The notes under the pieces: model-generated
Database searches by the model: none
What the model saw: the letters and a program-made list of their open reading frames with translations, nothing else
Told to the model about the DNA's origin: nothing
NCBI GenBank assembly: GCA_034926235.1
Contig: JAYFRE010000019.1
Span: 1 to 21,932 of the forward strand
Length of the DNA: 21,932 nucleotides
Reading direction: 5' to 3'
Origin: JAYFRE01 sp034926235
Lineage (GTDB): Bacteria; Pseudomonadota; Alphaproteobacteria; Rhodospirillales; Magnetospirillaceae
Shown here: in pieces, positions 1-8,003 of the stretch
Layout: the number at the start of each line of letters is the position of its first letter
Position numbering within the stretch: position 1 is the first letter of the stretch
Made by a program: the position numbers and the translations under genes

Positions 1-1
1 C

Positions 2-3000
2 ATCATCGCCAAGGAGCGCCCCGATGCGCTGCTGCCGACCATGGGCGGACAGACGGCCCTGAACACCGCCATGGCGCTGGCCGACAGCGGTGTTTTAGAT
101 AAATACGGCGTCGAGATGATCGCGGCGAAGCGCGAGGTCATCGCCAAGGCCGAAGACCGGCTGCTGTTCCGTGAAGCCATGGACCGGATCGGGCTGGAAA
201 GCCCCCGTTCCAAGCTGGTCCGCACGCTGGAAGAGGGCCGCGAGGGCATGGCCTTCGTCGGGCTGCCGGCGATTATCCGCCCCAGCTTCACCCTGGCCGG
301 CACCGGCGGCGGCATCGCCTATAACGCCGAGGAATTCGAGCAGATCGTCGCCGGCGGCCTGGCCGCCAGCCCGGTGCACGAGGTTCTGGTCGAGGAATCG
401 GTGCTGGGCTGGAAAGAATTCGAGATGGAGGTCGTGCGCGACCGCGCCGACAATTGCATCATCATCTGTTCGATCGAGAACATCGATCCCATGGGGGTGC
501 ATACCGGCGATTCCGTCACCGTCGCCCCGGCACTGACCTTAACCGACAAAGAATATCAGATCATGCGCGACGCCTCGATCGCGGTGCTGCGCGAGATCGG
601 CGTCGATACCGGCGGGTCCAATGTCCAGTTCGCGGTCAATCCCGCCGACGGGCGCATGGTCATCATCGAAATGAACCCGCGCGTCTCGCGCTCTTCGGCG
701 CTGGCCTCGAAGGCGACCGGCTTTCCTATCGCCAAGATCGCCGCCAAGCTGGCGGTGGGCTATACGCTGGACGAGCTTTCCAACGACATCACCGGCGTTA
801 CCCCGGCTTCGTTCGAGCCGACCATCGATTACGTCGTCACCAAGGTGCCGCGCTTCACTTTCGAGAAATTCCCCGGCGCCGACGCGCTGCTCACCACCTC
901 GATGAAATCGGTGGGCGAGGCCATGGCCATCGGCCGGACGTTCCAGGAAAGCCTGCAAAAGGGCTTGCGTTCGATGGAAACCGGCCTGACCGGGCTTAAT
1001 GAACGCGAAATCCCGAACGCCGATGGCGGGCGCAACAAGGATGCCGTCCGCGCGGTCCTGTCGCAGCCTTCCACCGACCGGCTGCTGATCATCGCCCAGG
1101 CCTTCCGCTATGGCCTGTCGGTCGAGGAAATCCACAGCTGCTGCGCCTATGATCCCTGGTTCCTGCGCCAGATCGAAGAAATCGTCCAGGCCGAGGCGGA
1201 AGTGCGCGAAAAGGGTCTGCCCATCGACGCGCCCGGCCTGTTGCGGCTGAAGAAAATGGGCTTCTCGGACGAACGCCTGGCCCAGCTTTCCGGCAAGAGC
1301 GTGACCGAAACCCGCTTCCGCCGCGAGGTCCTGAACGTCCGGCCGGTAATGAAGCGCATCGACACCTGCGCGGGCGAATTCCCGGCCAACACGCCCTATA
1401 TGTATTCCTGCTACGAGGGCGACGGCATCCTGCCCGCTCAGTGCGAGGCCGAGCCCACCGACCGCGAGAAGGTGATCATCCTGGGCGGCGGTCCCAACCG
1501 TATCGGCCAGGGTATCGAATTCGATTATTGCTGCGTTCACGCCGCCTATGCGCTGTCGGATGTCGGGCGCGAGACCATCATGGTCAATTGCAACCCCGAA
1601 ACCGTCTCGACCGATTACGACACCTCGGACAGGCTTTATTTCGAGCCGTTGACCGGCGAAACCGTGATCGAGTTGGTGCGCAAAGAACAGGCGGTGGGTC
1701 ATGTGCTGGGCTGCATCGTGCAGTTCGGCGGACAGACGCCGCTGAAGCTGGCCGCCGCGCTGGAAAAGGCCGGCATCCCGATCCTGGGCACCTCGCCCGA
1801 CGCCATCGATCTGGCCGAAGACCGGCAACGTTTCCAGGAACTGCTGCAACAGCTCGGCCTGCGCCAACCCGCCAACGGCACCGCTTTCACCCTGGACGAA
1901 GCCAAGGTCGTGGCCGAACGGATCGGCTATCCCGTGGTCATCCGTCCCTCTTACGTGCTGGGCGGACGGGCCATGCGCATCGTCCATGGCGAAGACGGGC
2001 TGGAACGCTACATGAAAGAAGCGGTCCAGGTCACCGGCGACAATCCGGTCCTGATCGACCTTTACCTGTCGGATGCGACCGAGATCGACGTCGATTGCCT
2101 GGCCGACGGCGAAGACGTCTATGTCGCCGGCATCATGGAACATATCGAGGAGGCGGGCATCCATTCGGGCGATTCCGCCTGTTCGCTGCCGCCCTACAGC
2201 CTAAGCGCCGAGGTCGTCGCCGAGATCAAGCGCCAGACCGCGCTGCTGGCCCGCGCGCTGCGCGTCGTCGGGTTGATGAACGTCCAGTTCGCGGTCAAGG
2301 ATGGCGATATCTACATCCTGGAAGTCAATCCGCGCGCCAGCCGCACCGTGCCCTTCGTCGCCAAGGCTACCGGCGTGCCGATCGCCAAAATCGCGGCCCG
2401 GATCATGGCCGGCGAGAAACTGAAGAGCTTCGCTCTGACCGAGCATCCCTTGCGCCATGTCGCGGTCAAGGAAGCGGTGTTCCCCTTCGCCCGTTTCCCC
2501 GGCGTCGATATCCTGCTGGGCCCGGAAATGAAATCGACCGGCGAGGTCATGGGCATCGATTCCGACTTCCCGCGCGCTTTCGCCAAGTCGCAATTGGCCA
2601 GCGGCACCAACCTGCCGCTGGAGGGCACCGCCTTCTTGTCGGTGCGCGACAGCGACAAGCCGCATCTGTGCGACCCCGCGCGCAAGCTGATCGAACTCGG
2701 CTTCAAGATCATCGCCACCGAGGGCACCGCCCTTTACCTGCGCGAACACGGGATCGAAGCCGCGACCATCAACAAGGTCTTGCAAGGCCGCCCGCATTGC
2801 GTCGATGCAATGCTGTCCGGCCAGGTCCAATTGGTGGTCAACACCACCGACGGCGCCCAGGCGGTCAGCGACAGTTTTTCGATCCGCCACACCGCTCTGA
2901 CCCGCAACATCCCCCATTACACGACCATAGCGGGCGCCAGGGCCGCCGCCCAAGCGATCGAGGCCTTGCGGTGCGGAACGCTTGATGTCGCACCGCTGCA

Positions 3001-3025
3001 ATCCTATTTTACGGGATCGTTTTAA
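2..3025 (+). CDS. carB: Carbamoyl-phosphate synthase large subunit (5'-truncated)
   Basis: CarB makes carbamoyl phosphate from bicarbonate, ATP and ammonia supplied by the CarA glutaminase; the product feeds pyrimidine and arginine synthesis. The frame is open from base 2 and gives 1007 residues, so about 70 N-terminal residues of a roughly 1075-residue protein lie outside the window. Both ATP-grasp halves are visible: the first carries RPSFTLAGTGGG and later EMNPRVSRSSALASKATG, and the second carries RPSYVLGGRAMRIV and EVNPRASRTVPFVAKATG. The last about 140 residues form the MGS-like allosteric domain (KIIATEGTALYL, VVNTTDG). The repeated architecture leaves no realistic alternative. No frameshift or missing key motif is seen. 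carA is not in the window. Confidence 0.98.
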   Translation: MIAKERPDALLPTMGGQTALNTAMALADSGVLDKYGVEMIAAKREVIAKAEDRLLFREAMDRIGLESPRSKLVRTLEEGREGMAFVGLPAIIRPSFTLAGTGGGIAYNAEEFEQIVAGGLAASPVHEVLVEESVLGWKEFEMEVVRDRADNCIIICSIENIDPMGVHTGDSVTVAPALTLTDKEYQIMRDASIAVLREIGVDTGGSNVQFAVNPADGRMVIIEMNPRVSRSSALASKATGFPIAKIAAKLAVGYTLDELSNDITGVTPASFEPTIDYVVTKVPRFTFEKFPGADALLTTSMKSVGEAMAIGRTFQESLQKGLRSMETGLTGLNEREIPNADGGRNKDAVRAVLSQPSTDRLLIIAQAFRYGLSVEEIHSCCAYDPWFLRQIEEIVQAEAEVREKGLPIDAPGLLRLKKMGFSDERLAQLSGKSVTETRFRREVLNVRPVMKRIDTCAGEFPANTPYMYSCYEGDGILPAQCEAEPTDREKVIILGGGPNRIGQGIEFDYCCVHAAYALSDVGRETIMVNCNPETVSTDYDTSDRLYFEPLTGETVIELVRKEQAVGHVLGCIVQFGGQTPLKLAAALEKAGIPILGTSPDAIDLAEDRQRFQELLQQLGLRQPANGTAFTLDEAKVVAERIGYPVVIRPSYVLGGRAMRIVHGEDGLERYMKEAVQVTGDNPVLIDLYLSDATEIDVDCLADGEDVYVAGIMEHIEEAGIHSGDSACSLPPYSLSAEVVAEIKRQTALLARALRVVGLMNVQFAVKDGDIYILEVNPRASRTVPFVAKATGVPIAKIAARIMAGEKLKSFALTEHPLRHVAVKEAVFPFARFPGVDILLGPEMKSTGEVMGIDSDFPRAFAKSQLASGTNLPLEGTAFLSVRDSDKPHLCDPARKLIELGFKIIATEGTALYLREHGIEAATINKVLQGRPHCVDAMLSGQVQLVVNTTDGAQAVSDSFSIRHTALTRNIPHYTTIAGARAAAQAIEALRCGTLDVAPLQSYFTGSF

Positions 3026-3034
3026 GTTTTCATG

Positions 3035-3066
3035 CCGCCGGCCCGCGCCGGCGGGCAGGTTTTATT
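3035..3066 (+). terminator. Possible intrinsic terminator after carB
   Basis: An 8-bp perfect GC stem (CCGCCGGC at 3035-3042 against GCCGGCGG at 3047-3054) with a 4-base loop starts 9 bases after the carB stop. It is followed after a short gap by TTTTATTT. The U-tract is displaced and interrupted, so termination may be partial and some transcription may run into greA. Confidence 0.5.
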
Positions 3067-3087
3067 TGTGTTTGCCAGGATGGACGG

Positions 3088-3561
3088 ATGGAAAAGATCC
3101 CAATGACTCCGAAGGGGCTGGCTTCCCTGGAGGACGAGTTTCGGCAATTGCGGACGGTCGAACGGCCCGCCATCATCCGGGCGATCGCCGAAGCCCGCGA
3201 GCATGGCGATCTGTCCGAGAACGCCGAATATCATGCCGCGCGCGAGCGTCAAAGCTTCATCGAAGGACGCATCACCGAGCTTGAGGACATCATCAGCCGC
3301 GCCCAGGTCATCGACGCCACCGGCTTCGACGGCGACATGGTGCGGTTCGGCGCCACCGTCACCCTGGCGGACGAGGATAATGACGAGGAATCGATCTATC
3401 AGATCGTCGGCGTCCATGAGGCCGAGATCCGGACCGGGCATATCTCGATCCAATCGCCGCTGGCGCGCGCCCTGATCGGCAAGCATGTCGGCGATCAGGT
3501 CGAGGTTTCAACTCCCGGCGGCTCGAAATCCTACGAAATCGTCGACGTCCGTTATATCTGA
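3088..3561 (+). CDS. greA: Transcription elongation factor GreA
   Basis: GreA binds the RNA polymerase secondary channel and stimulates cleavage of backtracked RNA. The 157-residue length is standard. The N-terminal coiled coil spans about residues 10-75, and its tip reads GDLSENAEYHAA with the acidic pair D41 and E44 at the positions known from E. coli GreA. The C-terminal FKBP-like domain ends in the usual SPLARALIGKHVGD...YEIVDV. The ATG at 3088 is preceded by AGGA about 7 bases upstream; an in-frame ATG five codons later is possible but would clip the conserved start. The gene sits 62 bases after carB and ends at a strong terminator, so it may be its own unit or be read partly from carB. 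Confidence 0.98.
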   Translation: MEKIPMTPKGLASLEDEFRQLRTVERPAIIRAIAEAREHGDLSENAEYHAARERQSFIEGRITELEDIISRAQVIDATGFDGDMVRFGATVTLADEDNDEESIYQIVGVHEAEIRTGHISIQSPLARALIGKHVGDQVEVSTPGGSKSYEIVDVRYI

Positions 3562-3584
3562 GCGGACGGTCTTAGAATCGGATG

Positions 3585-3625
3585 ACGGGGATGAGGGTCT
3601 GAATAGGACCCCCATCCCCGTTTTC
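3585..3625 (+). terminator. Strong intrinsic terminator of greA
   Basis: Fifteen-base arms (3585-3599 and 3607-3621) pair with a single A.C mismatch around a 7-base loop, followed directly by a run of T. It begins 24 bases after the greA stop. On the minus strand no T-run follows the stem, so it should act only on greA transcripts and not on the DUF2000 gene that ends at 3633. Confidence 0.9.
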
Positions 3626-3632
3626 GTTCCGC

Positions 3633-4049
3633 TTAACGCAAAAGCTTCAGGGACCCGGTCAGCGATTTGACCCATTTGGACGGGCCGGCCAACCCCACGC
3701 CGTCCAGAGCCTCCCCGGCCAGATCGCGATCGGGAAAGGCCGCCTCGTAATCCGCATAGGCATGCAGCGCGCGGGCGAAGGCGGGAAAGACCACTACCGC
3801 ACGATCATCCCCAACCGGCAGCGCCTTTTGCAAAAGCGCCTGCATCCCCGCCTCATCGGCTTGAAGGATCGGGACCGGACGATCGGCGCTGATGTCGATC
3901 GAGCGCCCCGACAGATCCGTCAAACGGGCGGCGGCCAGCATGGGAAACCGCGCCCCAAGCCCGATAGCGACCGCCCCGGCCGTATTGGCTGCCATCCCCA
4001 AGGGTAGAGCCGGATTAAGGATAATCGCCAAGCGGATATCGTCGGTCAT
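3633..4049 (-). CDS. DUF2000 family protein (PTH2-like fold)
   Basis: A 138-residue protein with the hallmarks I associate with DUF2000: an N-terminal strand and helix, LAIILNPALPLGMAANTAGAVAIGLGA, and a C-terminal signature ending GPSKWVKSLTGSLKLLR. The family is predicted to share the peptidyl-tRNA hydrolase II fold, but its substrate is not established. No signal peptide or membrane segment is visible, so it should be cytoplasmic. It is divergent from the Lrp/AsnC gene with 141 bases between the starts, which suggests shared control and perhaps a role tied to an amino acid sensed by that regulator (inference). The ATG at 4049 starts directly at the conserved N-terminal strand. Family call from memory of motifs, not a search. 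Confidence 0.75.
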   Translation of the reverse strand: MTDDIRLAIILNPALPLGMAANTAGAVAIGLGARFPMLAAARLTDLSGRSIDISADRPVPILQADEAGMQALLQKALPVGDDRAVVVFPAFARALHAYADYEAAFPDRDLAGEALDGVGLAGPSKWVKSLTGSLKLLR

Positions 4050-4138
4050 GCGCGGTCCTTGCGTTTTCAGGGTGTGTAAGAAAACGAACGATATGCCCGC
4101 CCTACCGGCAAAACCTATCTATCTTCGCGCTTAAGGGC

Positions 4139-4144
4139 TATATT
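4139..4144 (+). promoter_or_regulatory. Possible -10 element of the lrp-like gene
   Basis: TATATT matches the sigma-70 -10 consensus at five of six positions and lies 47 bases before the chosen ATG. No convincing -35 is seen 16-18 bases upstream. A start site from this element would fall inside the first inverted repeat. Confidence 0.35.
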
Positions 4145-4146
4145 TT

Positions 4147-4159
4147 GGCAGATATTGCC
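4147..4159 (+). promoter_or_regulatory. Candidate operator 1 (13-bp inverted repeat)
   Basis: GGCA-GATAT-TGCC has 4-base perfect arms over a 13-base element just downstream of the possible -10 of the Lrp/AsnC gene. Its centre is 31 bases from that of a second 13-base inverted repeat, close to three helical turns, which fits the way Lrp-family octamers bind repeated sites on one DNA face. Autoregulation is inferred. Confidence 0.35.
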
Positions 4160-4177
4160 GATTACGAAGAAAAATAA

Positions 4178-4190
4178 GGTAAATCTTACC
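4178..4190 (+). promoter_or_regulatory. Candidate operator 2 (13-bp inverted repeat) over the start
   Basis: GGTAA-ATC-TTACC has 5-base perfect arms and ends at the base before the ATG at 4191. It overlaps the GG of the likely ribosome binding site AAGG, so it could act as a protein-binding site in DNA or as a small hairpin in the mRNA. Confidence 0.35.
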
Positions 4191-4661
4191 ATGCCCCAGC
4201 TTGAGCCCGCCGATTTGCGTATCCTGAAAGCGCTTCAGCAGGATGGACGCCTGACCAACCAATCCCTTGCCGCCGAAATCGGTTTGTCGCCCTCGCCCTG
4301 CTGGCGGCGCGTCCGGCAGTTGGAGGAAGACGGAATCATCCAGGGCTATCGCGCCGATCTCGACCGGCGCGCGATCGGCCTTGGTGTCCTGGCCTTCATC
4401 CGGGTGAAGATCGACAGCCACAACGAAAGCGAAGCCGAGGACTTTTCCCAAAGCGTGCTGGCGCTGGACGAAGTCGTGGCCTGCTTCGCCATCGCCGGCG
4501 ATGCCGATTTCCTACTTCAAATCGTGGCCGCCGATCTCGACGCCTATGCCCGTTTCGCCATGGCGGTCGTGCGCCGCCTGCCGCGCATCAAGGAAATGCA
4601 GACGATGTTCGTGCTGAAGGAAATCAAACCGTTCCAGGGATTCCCTCTCGCCCTTCCGTGA
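4191..4661 (+). CDS. Lrp/AsnC family transcriptional regulator
   Basis: A 156-residue feast/famine regulator. Residues about 5-60 form the winged helix-turn-helix (LRILKALQQDGRLTNQSL, then LSPSPCWRRVRQLEEDGII) and residues about 65-145 the RAM ligand-binding and oligomerisation domain. I chose the ATG at 4191, which gives the usual family start (LEPADLRILKALQ) and has AAGG 11 bases upstream; a TTG at 4155 would add 12 residues of unlikely sequence. The gene is divergent from DUF2000 and converges on gcvPB. Because E. coli Lrp activates the gcv operon, control of the neighbouring glycine cleavage genes is possible, but nothing in the sequence proves it. The ligand is unknown. Confidence 0.93.
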   Translation: MPQLEPADLRILKALQQDGRLTNQSLAAEIGLSPSPCWRRVRQLEEDGIIQGYRADLDRRAIGLGVLAFIRVKIDSHNESEAEDFSQSVLALDEVVACFAIAGDADFLLQIVAADLDAYARFAMAVVRRLPRIKEMQTMFVLKEIKPFQGFPLALP

Positions 4662-4682
4662 CGGGCCGGACTGCAAATGCAA

Positions 4683-4712
4683 ACGGGGGCGGAAAAATCC
4701 GCCCCCGTTCGT
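4683..4712. terminator. Bidirectional terminator between lrp-like gene and gcvPB
   Basis: A perfect 11-bp stem (ACGGGGGCGGA at 4683-4693 against TCCGCCCCCGT at 4698-4708) closes a 4-base AAAA loop. The plus strand continues TCGTTC and the minus strand continues TTTGCATTTGC, so it can end both the lrp-like transcript (stop 21 bases away) and the gcv operon transcript (stop at 4746). Confidence 0.85.
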
Positions 4713-4745
4713 TCAGCTCTTCCTGCCGTTCGGAAGAACGGTCCC

Positions 4746-6251
4746 CTATTTGGAGCCGTCCTTTGTCCATTTCAGGATCGGCGCGCGGGCGGCGCGGGTT
4801 TCGTCCAGCCGACCGCGCGGCGTGAACACAGGTGCTGCATGGAAGCCGTCCGCCTCGCCCCCCTTGGCCTTGGCCGCCAGGGCGCGCACGCTGGCGATGA
4901 ACTGATCCAGCGTCTCCTTACTTTCGCTTTCGGTCGGTTCCATCAGCAACGCGCCATGCACCACCAGCGGGAAATACATGGTCATCGGATGGAAGCCTTC
5001 ATCGATCAGCGCCTTGGCGAAATCCAGGGTCGAAACCCCGCTATCTTTAAGGAAGTGATCGTCGAACAGCGCCTCATGCATGCAGGGTCCGGCGAAGGGA
5101 GCCGACAGCGTGTCCGACAATTCGGCCAGCAGATAGTTCGCCGACAACACCGCGTCCGACGAGGATTGGCGCAACCCGTCCGCCCCCAGCGACATCATGT
5201 AGGAAAGCGCCCGCACCAAGACGCCGAACTGGCCGTGATAGCCCTTGATGCGCCCGGCCGGTTTGGCCCCGGTCAGGCGATAGGCGGTTTGGCCGTCCTC
5301 GATCAGTTGGAAACCGTCCGGCCCGTGCAACACGGCGGGCAGCGGCGCATAGGGGGCCAGGGCCGCCGACAGCACGATCGGACCCGCGCCAGGACCGCCG
5401 CCGCCATGCGGCGTCGAAAACGTCTTGTGCAGATTGATATGCATGACGTCCACGCCCAGATCGGCGACGCGAACCCGCCCGACGATGGCGTTGTAGTTCG
5501 CCCCGTCGCAATAGAAATAGCCCCCCACGCCATGAACGGCATCGGCGATTTCGATGATGTCGCGTTCAAACAGACCGCAGGTGTTGGGATTGGTCAGCAT
5601 TACCGCCGCCACGTCCGGCCCCAGCTTGGCCTTCAGCGCCGCGACATCGACGCGCCCGTCAGCAGTCGCCGGAATCGGATCGACCGAAAAGCCGCAGGCC
5701 GCCGCACTGGCCGGGTTGGTGCCATGCGCCGATTCCGGCACCAGGACGCGCTTGCGCGCTTCTCCCCGGTCTTCCAGCGCCGCGCGGATGGTCATCAGGC
5801 CGCAGAACTCGCCATGCGCGCCGGCAGCCGGGCTGATCGCCACGGCGGGCAGACCGGTCAGCATTTTCAGCCAATGGGCCAGGCTGTCGATTGCTTCCAA
5901 GGCGCCTTGCACGGTGGAAACCGGCTGGAAGGGGTGGATGTCGGCGAATCCCGGCAACCGGGCCATCTTCTCGTTCAGGCGGGGATTGTGCTTCATCGTG
6001 CACGACCCCAGCGGGTAGAAGACCGAATCGATGCCGAAATTCTTCTGCGACAAGCGGGTGTAATGACGCACGACCGCCGGTTCGGACAAACCGGGCAGCC
6101 CGACCGGCCCCTGACGGCGCAAACCGCCCAGACGATCCGGGACATCCACGATTTCCGCCAGATCGACGCCATTGCTGCCCGGATTGTCGAGCTCGAAAAT
6201 CAACGGCTCTTCCAGGAAGAGACCGCGATTGCCGCTTGTGGTCGCGTTCAT
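4746..6251 (-). CDS. gcvPB: Glycine dehydrogenase (decarboxylating) subunit 2
   Basis: This is the C-terminal half of the two-gene P-protein of the glycine cleavage system; with GcvPA it decarboxylates glycine and passes the aminomethyl group to lipoyl-GcvH. The 501-residue length is right for the subunit. The pyridoxal-phosphate lysine is K276 in HINLHKTFSTPHGGGGPG, and the family motifs FYPLGSCTMKHNP, PESAHGTNPASA and LTNPNTCGLFE are intact. The start overlaps the gcvPA stop by four bases (ATGA type), so the two are translationally coupled. It is the last gene of the operon and ends before the bidirectional hairpin at 4683-4712. Confidence 0.98.
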   Translation of the reverse strand: MNATTSGNRGLFLEEPLIFELDNPGSNGVDLAEIVDVPDRLGGLRRQGPVGLPGLSEPAVVRHYTRLSQKNFGIDSVFYPLGSCTMKHNPRLNEKMARLPGFADIHPFQPVSTVQGALEAIDSLAHWLKMLTGLPAVAISPAAGAHGEFCGLMTIRAALEDRGEARKRVLVPESAHGTNPASAAACGFSVDPIPATADGRVDVAALKAKLGPDVAAVMLTNPNTCGLFERDIIEIADAVHGVGGYFYCDGANYNAIVGRVRVADLGVDVMHINLHKTFSTPHGGGGPGAGPIVLSAALAPYAPLPAVLHGPDGFQLIEDGQTAYRLTGAKPAGRIKGYHGQFGVLVRALSYMMSLGADGLRQSSSDAVLSANYLLAELSDTLSAPFAGPCMHEALFDDHFLKDSGVSTLDFAKALIDEGFHPMTMYFPLVVHGALLMEPTESESKETLDQFIASVRALAAKAKGGEADGFHAAPVFTPRGRLDETRAARAPILKWTKDGSK

Positions 6252-7594
6252 GCCAGCACCTCGGAAAGAGCGGCGGCGAAGGCGTCGATATCCTCGCCGC
6301 TATTGGTTTCGGTCGCCGCCAGAATCAGGACATTCTCCAGTTCCGGATAGCTGGGATAGAAACGGCTGGCCGGCACACCCGCCAGGATGCCGCGCGCGGC
6401 CAGCGCCTCGACCACCCCGGCTGCCGGCTTCGGTAACGAAACGGCGAATTCGTTGAAGAAAGAAGGCGTCAGGATGCGCACGCCCGGCACGCTTTCCAGC
6501 TTTTCAGCCAACAGCACCGCCGTCGCATGGTTCAGCGCCGCCAATTGGGCGAAACCATTCTCGCCCAAAAGCGACAGGTGGATCGAAAAGGCCAGCGCAC
6601 AAATCCCGGAATTGGTGCAGATGTTGCTGGTCGCCTTTTCCCGGCGGATATGCTGTTCGCGCGTGGACAGGGTCAGAACCCAGCCCCGCCGCCCGTCGAC
6701 ATCGACGGTCTGCCCAACCAAGCGGCCCGGCATCTGGCGCAGATATTTGTCTTTCGTGGCGAACAGCCCCAGGCCCGGACCACCGAAATTCATGCCGTTG
6801 CCCAGGCTCTGACCTTCGGCGACGACGATATCGGCCCCCATCGCGCCGGGCGGCGTCACCAGCCCCAATGACAAGGGTTCGGGCACCGCCACGACCAGCA
6901 GCACGCCCGCTTCGTGGCACAGGCTGGCCAGCGCGGTGTAATCCGACAGCCGCCCGAAAAAGCCAGGGGTCTGCACGACGATACAGGCCAGATCCGAAGC
7001 GACGCGGCCCAGCAGATCCTCGTGCCCGAGCGGATCGGGGTCCAGCGCCTCGATCTCGAGGTCTGAGAATTGCAGCGCCGTCGCCGTGACGCTGCGGTAA
7101 TGCGGGTGCAAACCGCCCGACAGCAGGACGCGCTTGCGCTTGGTGATGCGCGCCGCCATCGCCGCCGCCTCCGCCACCGCGGTCGCAGCGTCATACATCG
7201 AGGCGTTGGCGACATCCATGCCGGTGATCAGCGCCACCTGGGTCTGGAACTCGAACAGATATTGCAGCGTGCCCTGGCTGACTTCGGGCTGATAAGGCGT
7301 GTAGGAGGTCAGGAATTCGCCCCGCTGAATCAGCGCGTCCACCGTCGCCGGAACGTGATGGCGATAGACGCCCGCACCGATGAAGAAGGGAACCGAACCA
7401 GCCGTGACATTCTTGGCGGCCATCCGGGAAAGGCGCGCCTCGACCTCCATTTCGGTGGCATGATGGGGCAGATCGACCGGCGCCTCGCGGCGCGCCGACG
7501 GCGGCACGTCACAGAACAGATCATCGACCGAGGCCGCGCCGATGGCGTCCAGCATGGCCTTGCGGTCGGCGTCCGTAAGCGGCAGATAGCGCAT
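6248..7594 (-). CDS. gcvPA: Glycine dehydrogenase (decarboxylating) subunit 1
   Basis: The N-terminal half of the split P-protein, 448 residues. It lacks the pyridoxal-phosphate lysine but is needed to form the heterotetramer with GcvPB. Typical family sequence is visible: MRYLPLTDADRKAML at the start, FFIGAGVYRHHVPATVDAL, then SYTPYQPEVSQGTLQYLFEF and ANASMYDAATAVAEAA. It begins 6 bases after the gcvH stop and overlaps gcvPB by 4 bases, so production is matched to its partner. Confidence 0.98.
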   Translation of the reverse strand: MRYLPLTDADRKAMLDAIGAASVDDLFCDVPPSARREAPVDLPHHATEMEVEARLSRMAAKNVTAGSVPFFIGAGVYRHHVPATVDALIQRGEFLTSYTPYQPEVSQGTLQYLFEFQTQVALITGMDVANASMYDAATAVAEAAAMAARITKRKRVLLSGGLHPHYRSVTATALQFSDLEIEALDPDPLGHEDLLGRVASDLACIVVQTPGFFGRLSDYTALASLCHEAGVLLVVAVPEPLSLGLVTPPGAMGADIVVAEGQSLGNGMNFGGPGLGLFATKDKYLRQMPGRLVGQTVDVDGRRGWVLTLSTREQHIRREKATSNICTNSGICALAFSIHLSLLGENGFAQLAALNHATAVLLAEKLESVPGVRILTPSFFNEFAVSLPKPAAGVVEALAARGILAGVPASRFYPSYPELENVLILAATETNSGEDIDAFAAALSEVLA

Positions 7595-7600
7595 CGGCGC

Positions 7601-7981
7601 CTACTCCTCGAGGGAAGCGACGAAAGCGTCGTAAGCGGCGCGGTCCATCAGCTCGGCAAGCTCGCCCTTGTCGGACAGCTCGATCTTCAAGAACCAGGCA
7701 GCGTCTTCAGGCGATTCATTGACCAAGGCGGGCTGATCGACGAGCGCTTCGTTGACCTCAATCACCGCGCCGGATACGGGCGCATAGACGTCGGATGCGG
7801 CCTTGACCGATTCCACCACAGCGGCGTCGCCACCCTTGACCAGCGCAGTCCCGACTTCGGGCAGCTCGACGAAAACGATGTCGCCCAAAGCCTGCTGGGC
7901 ATAGTCGGTAATGCCGATGGTGCCGATGGCCCCATCGACGCTGATCCATTCATGTTCTTTGGAAAAATAAAGCGTGCTCAT
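7601..7981 (-). CDS. gcvH: Glycine cleavage system H protein
   Basis: The lipoyl carrier that shuttles the aminomethyl intermediate between P, T and L proteins. The 126-residue product starts MSTLYFSKEHEW, the standard GcvH start. An in-frame upstream ATG at 8050 would add 23 unrelated residues overlapping gcvT, so it was rejected; GGGGA lies about 9-13 bases before the chosen ATG. The lipoylation site is K60 in VVESVKAASDVYAP, followed by the usual hairpin APVSGAVIEVNEAL. It follows gcvT after 22 bases and precedes gcvPA by 6. The lipoamide dehydrogenase (L protein) gene is not in the window. Confidence 0.98.
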   Translation of the reverse strand: MSTLYFSKEHEWISVDGAIGTIGITDYAQQALGDIVFVELPEVGTALVKGGDAAVVESVKAASDVYAPVSGAVIEVNEALVDQPALVNESPEDAAWFLKIELSDKGELAELMDRAAYDAFVASLEE

Positions 7982-8003
7982 GGTTTGCGATCCCCGGAAA
8001 CGG

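Noticed and set aside
539..2164. A 541-codon open frame on the minus strand
   Set aside because: It lies wholly antisense to carB, and its codons mirror the high-GC third positions of carB. No recognisable protein motif.
4155..4190. TTG start extending the Lrp-like protein by 12 residues
   Set aside because: The extension is Lys- and Asn-rich, unlike family N-termini, and has no better ribosome site than the ATG at 4191.
4677..6350. A 557-codon open frame on the plus strand
   Set aside because: Antisense to gcvPB, which has all its catalytic motifs. The product is rich in Arg, His and Gln, as shadow frames are here.
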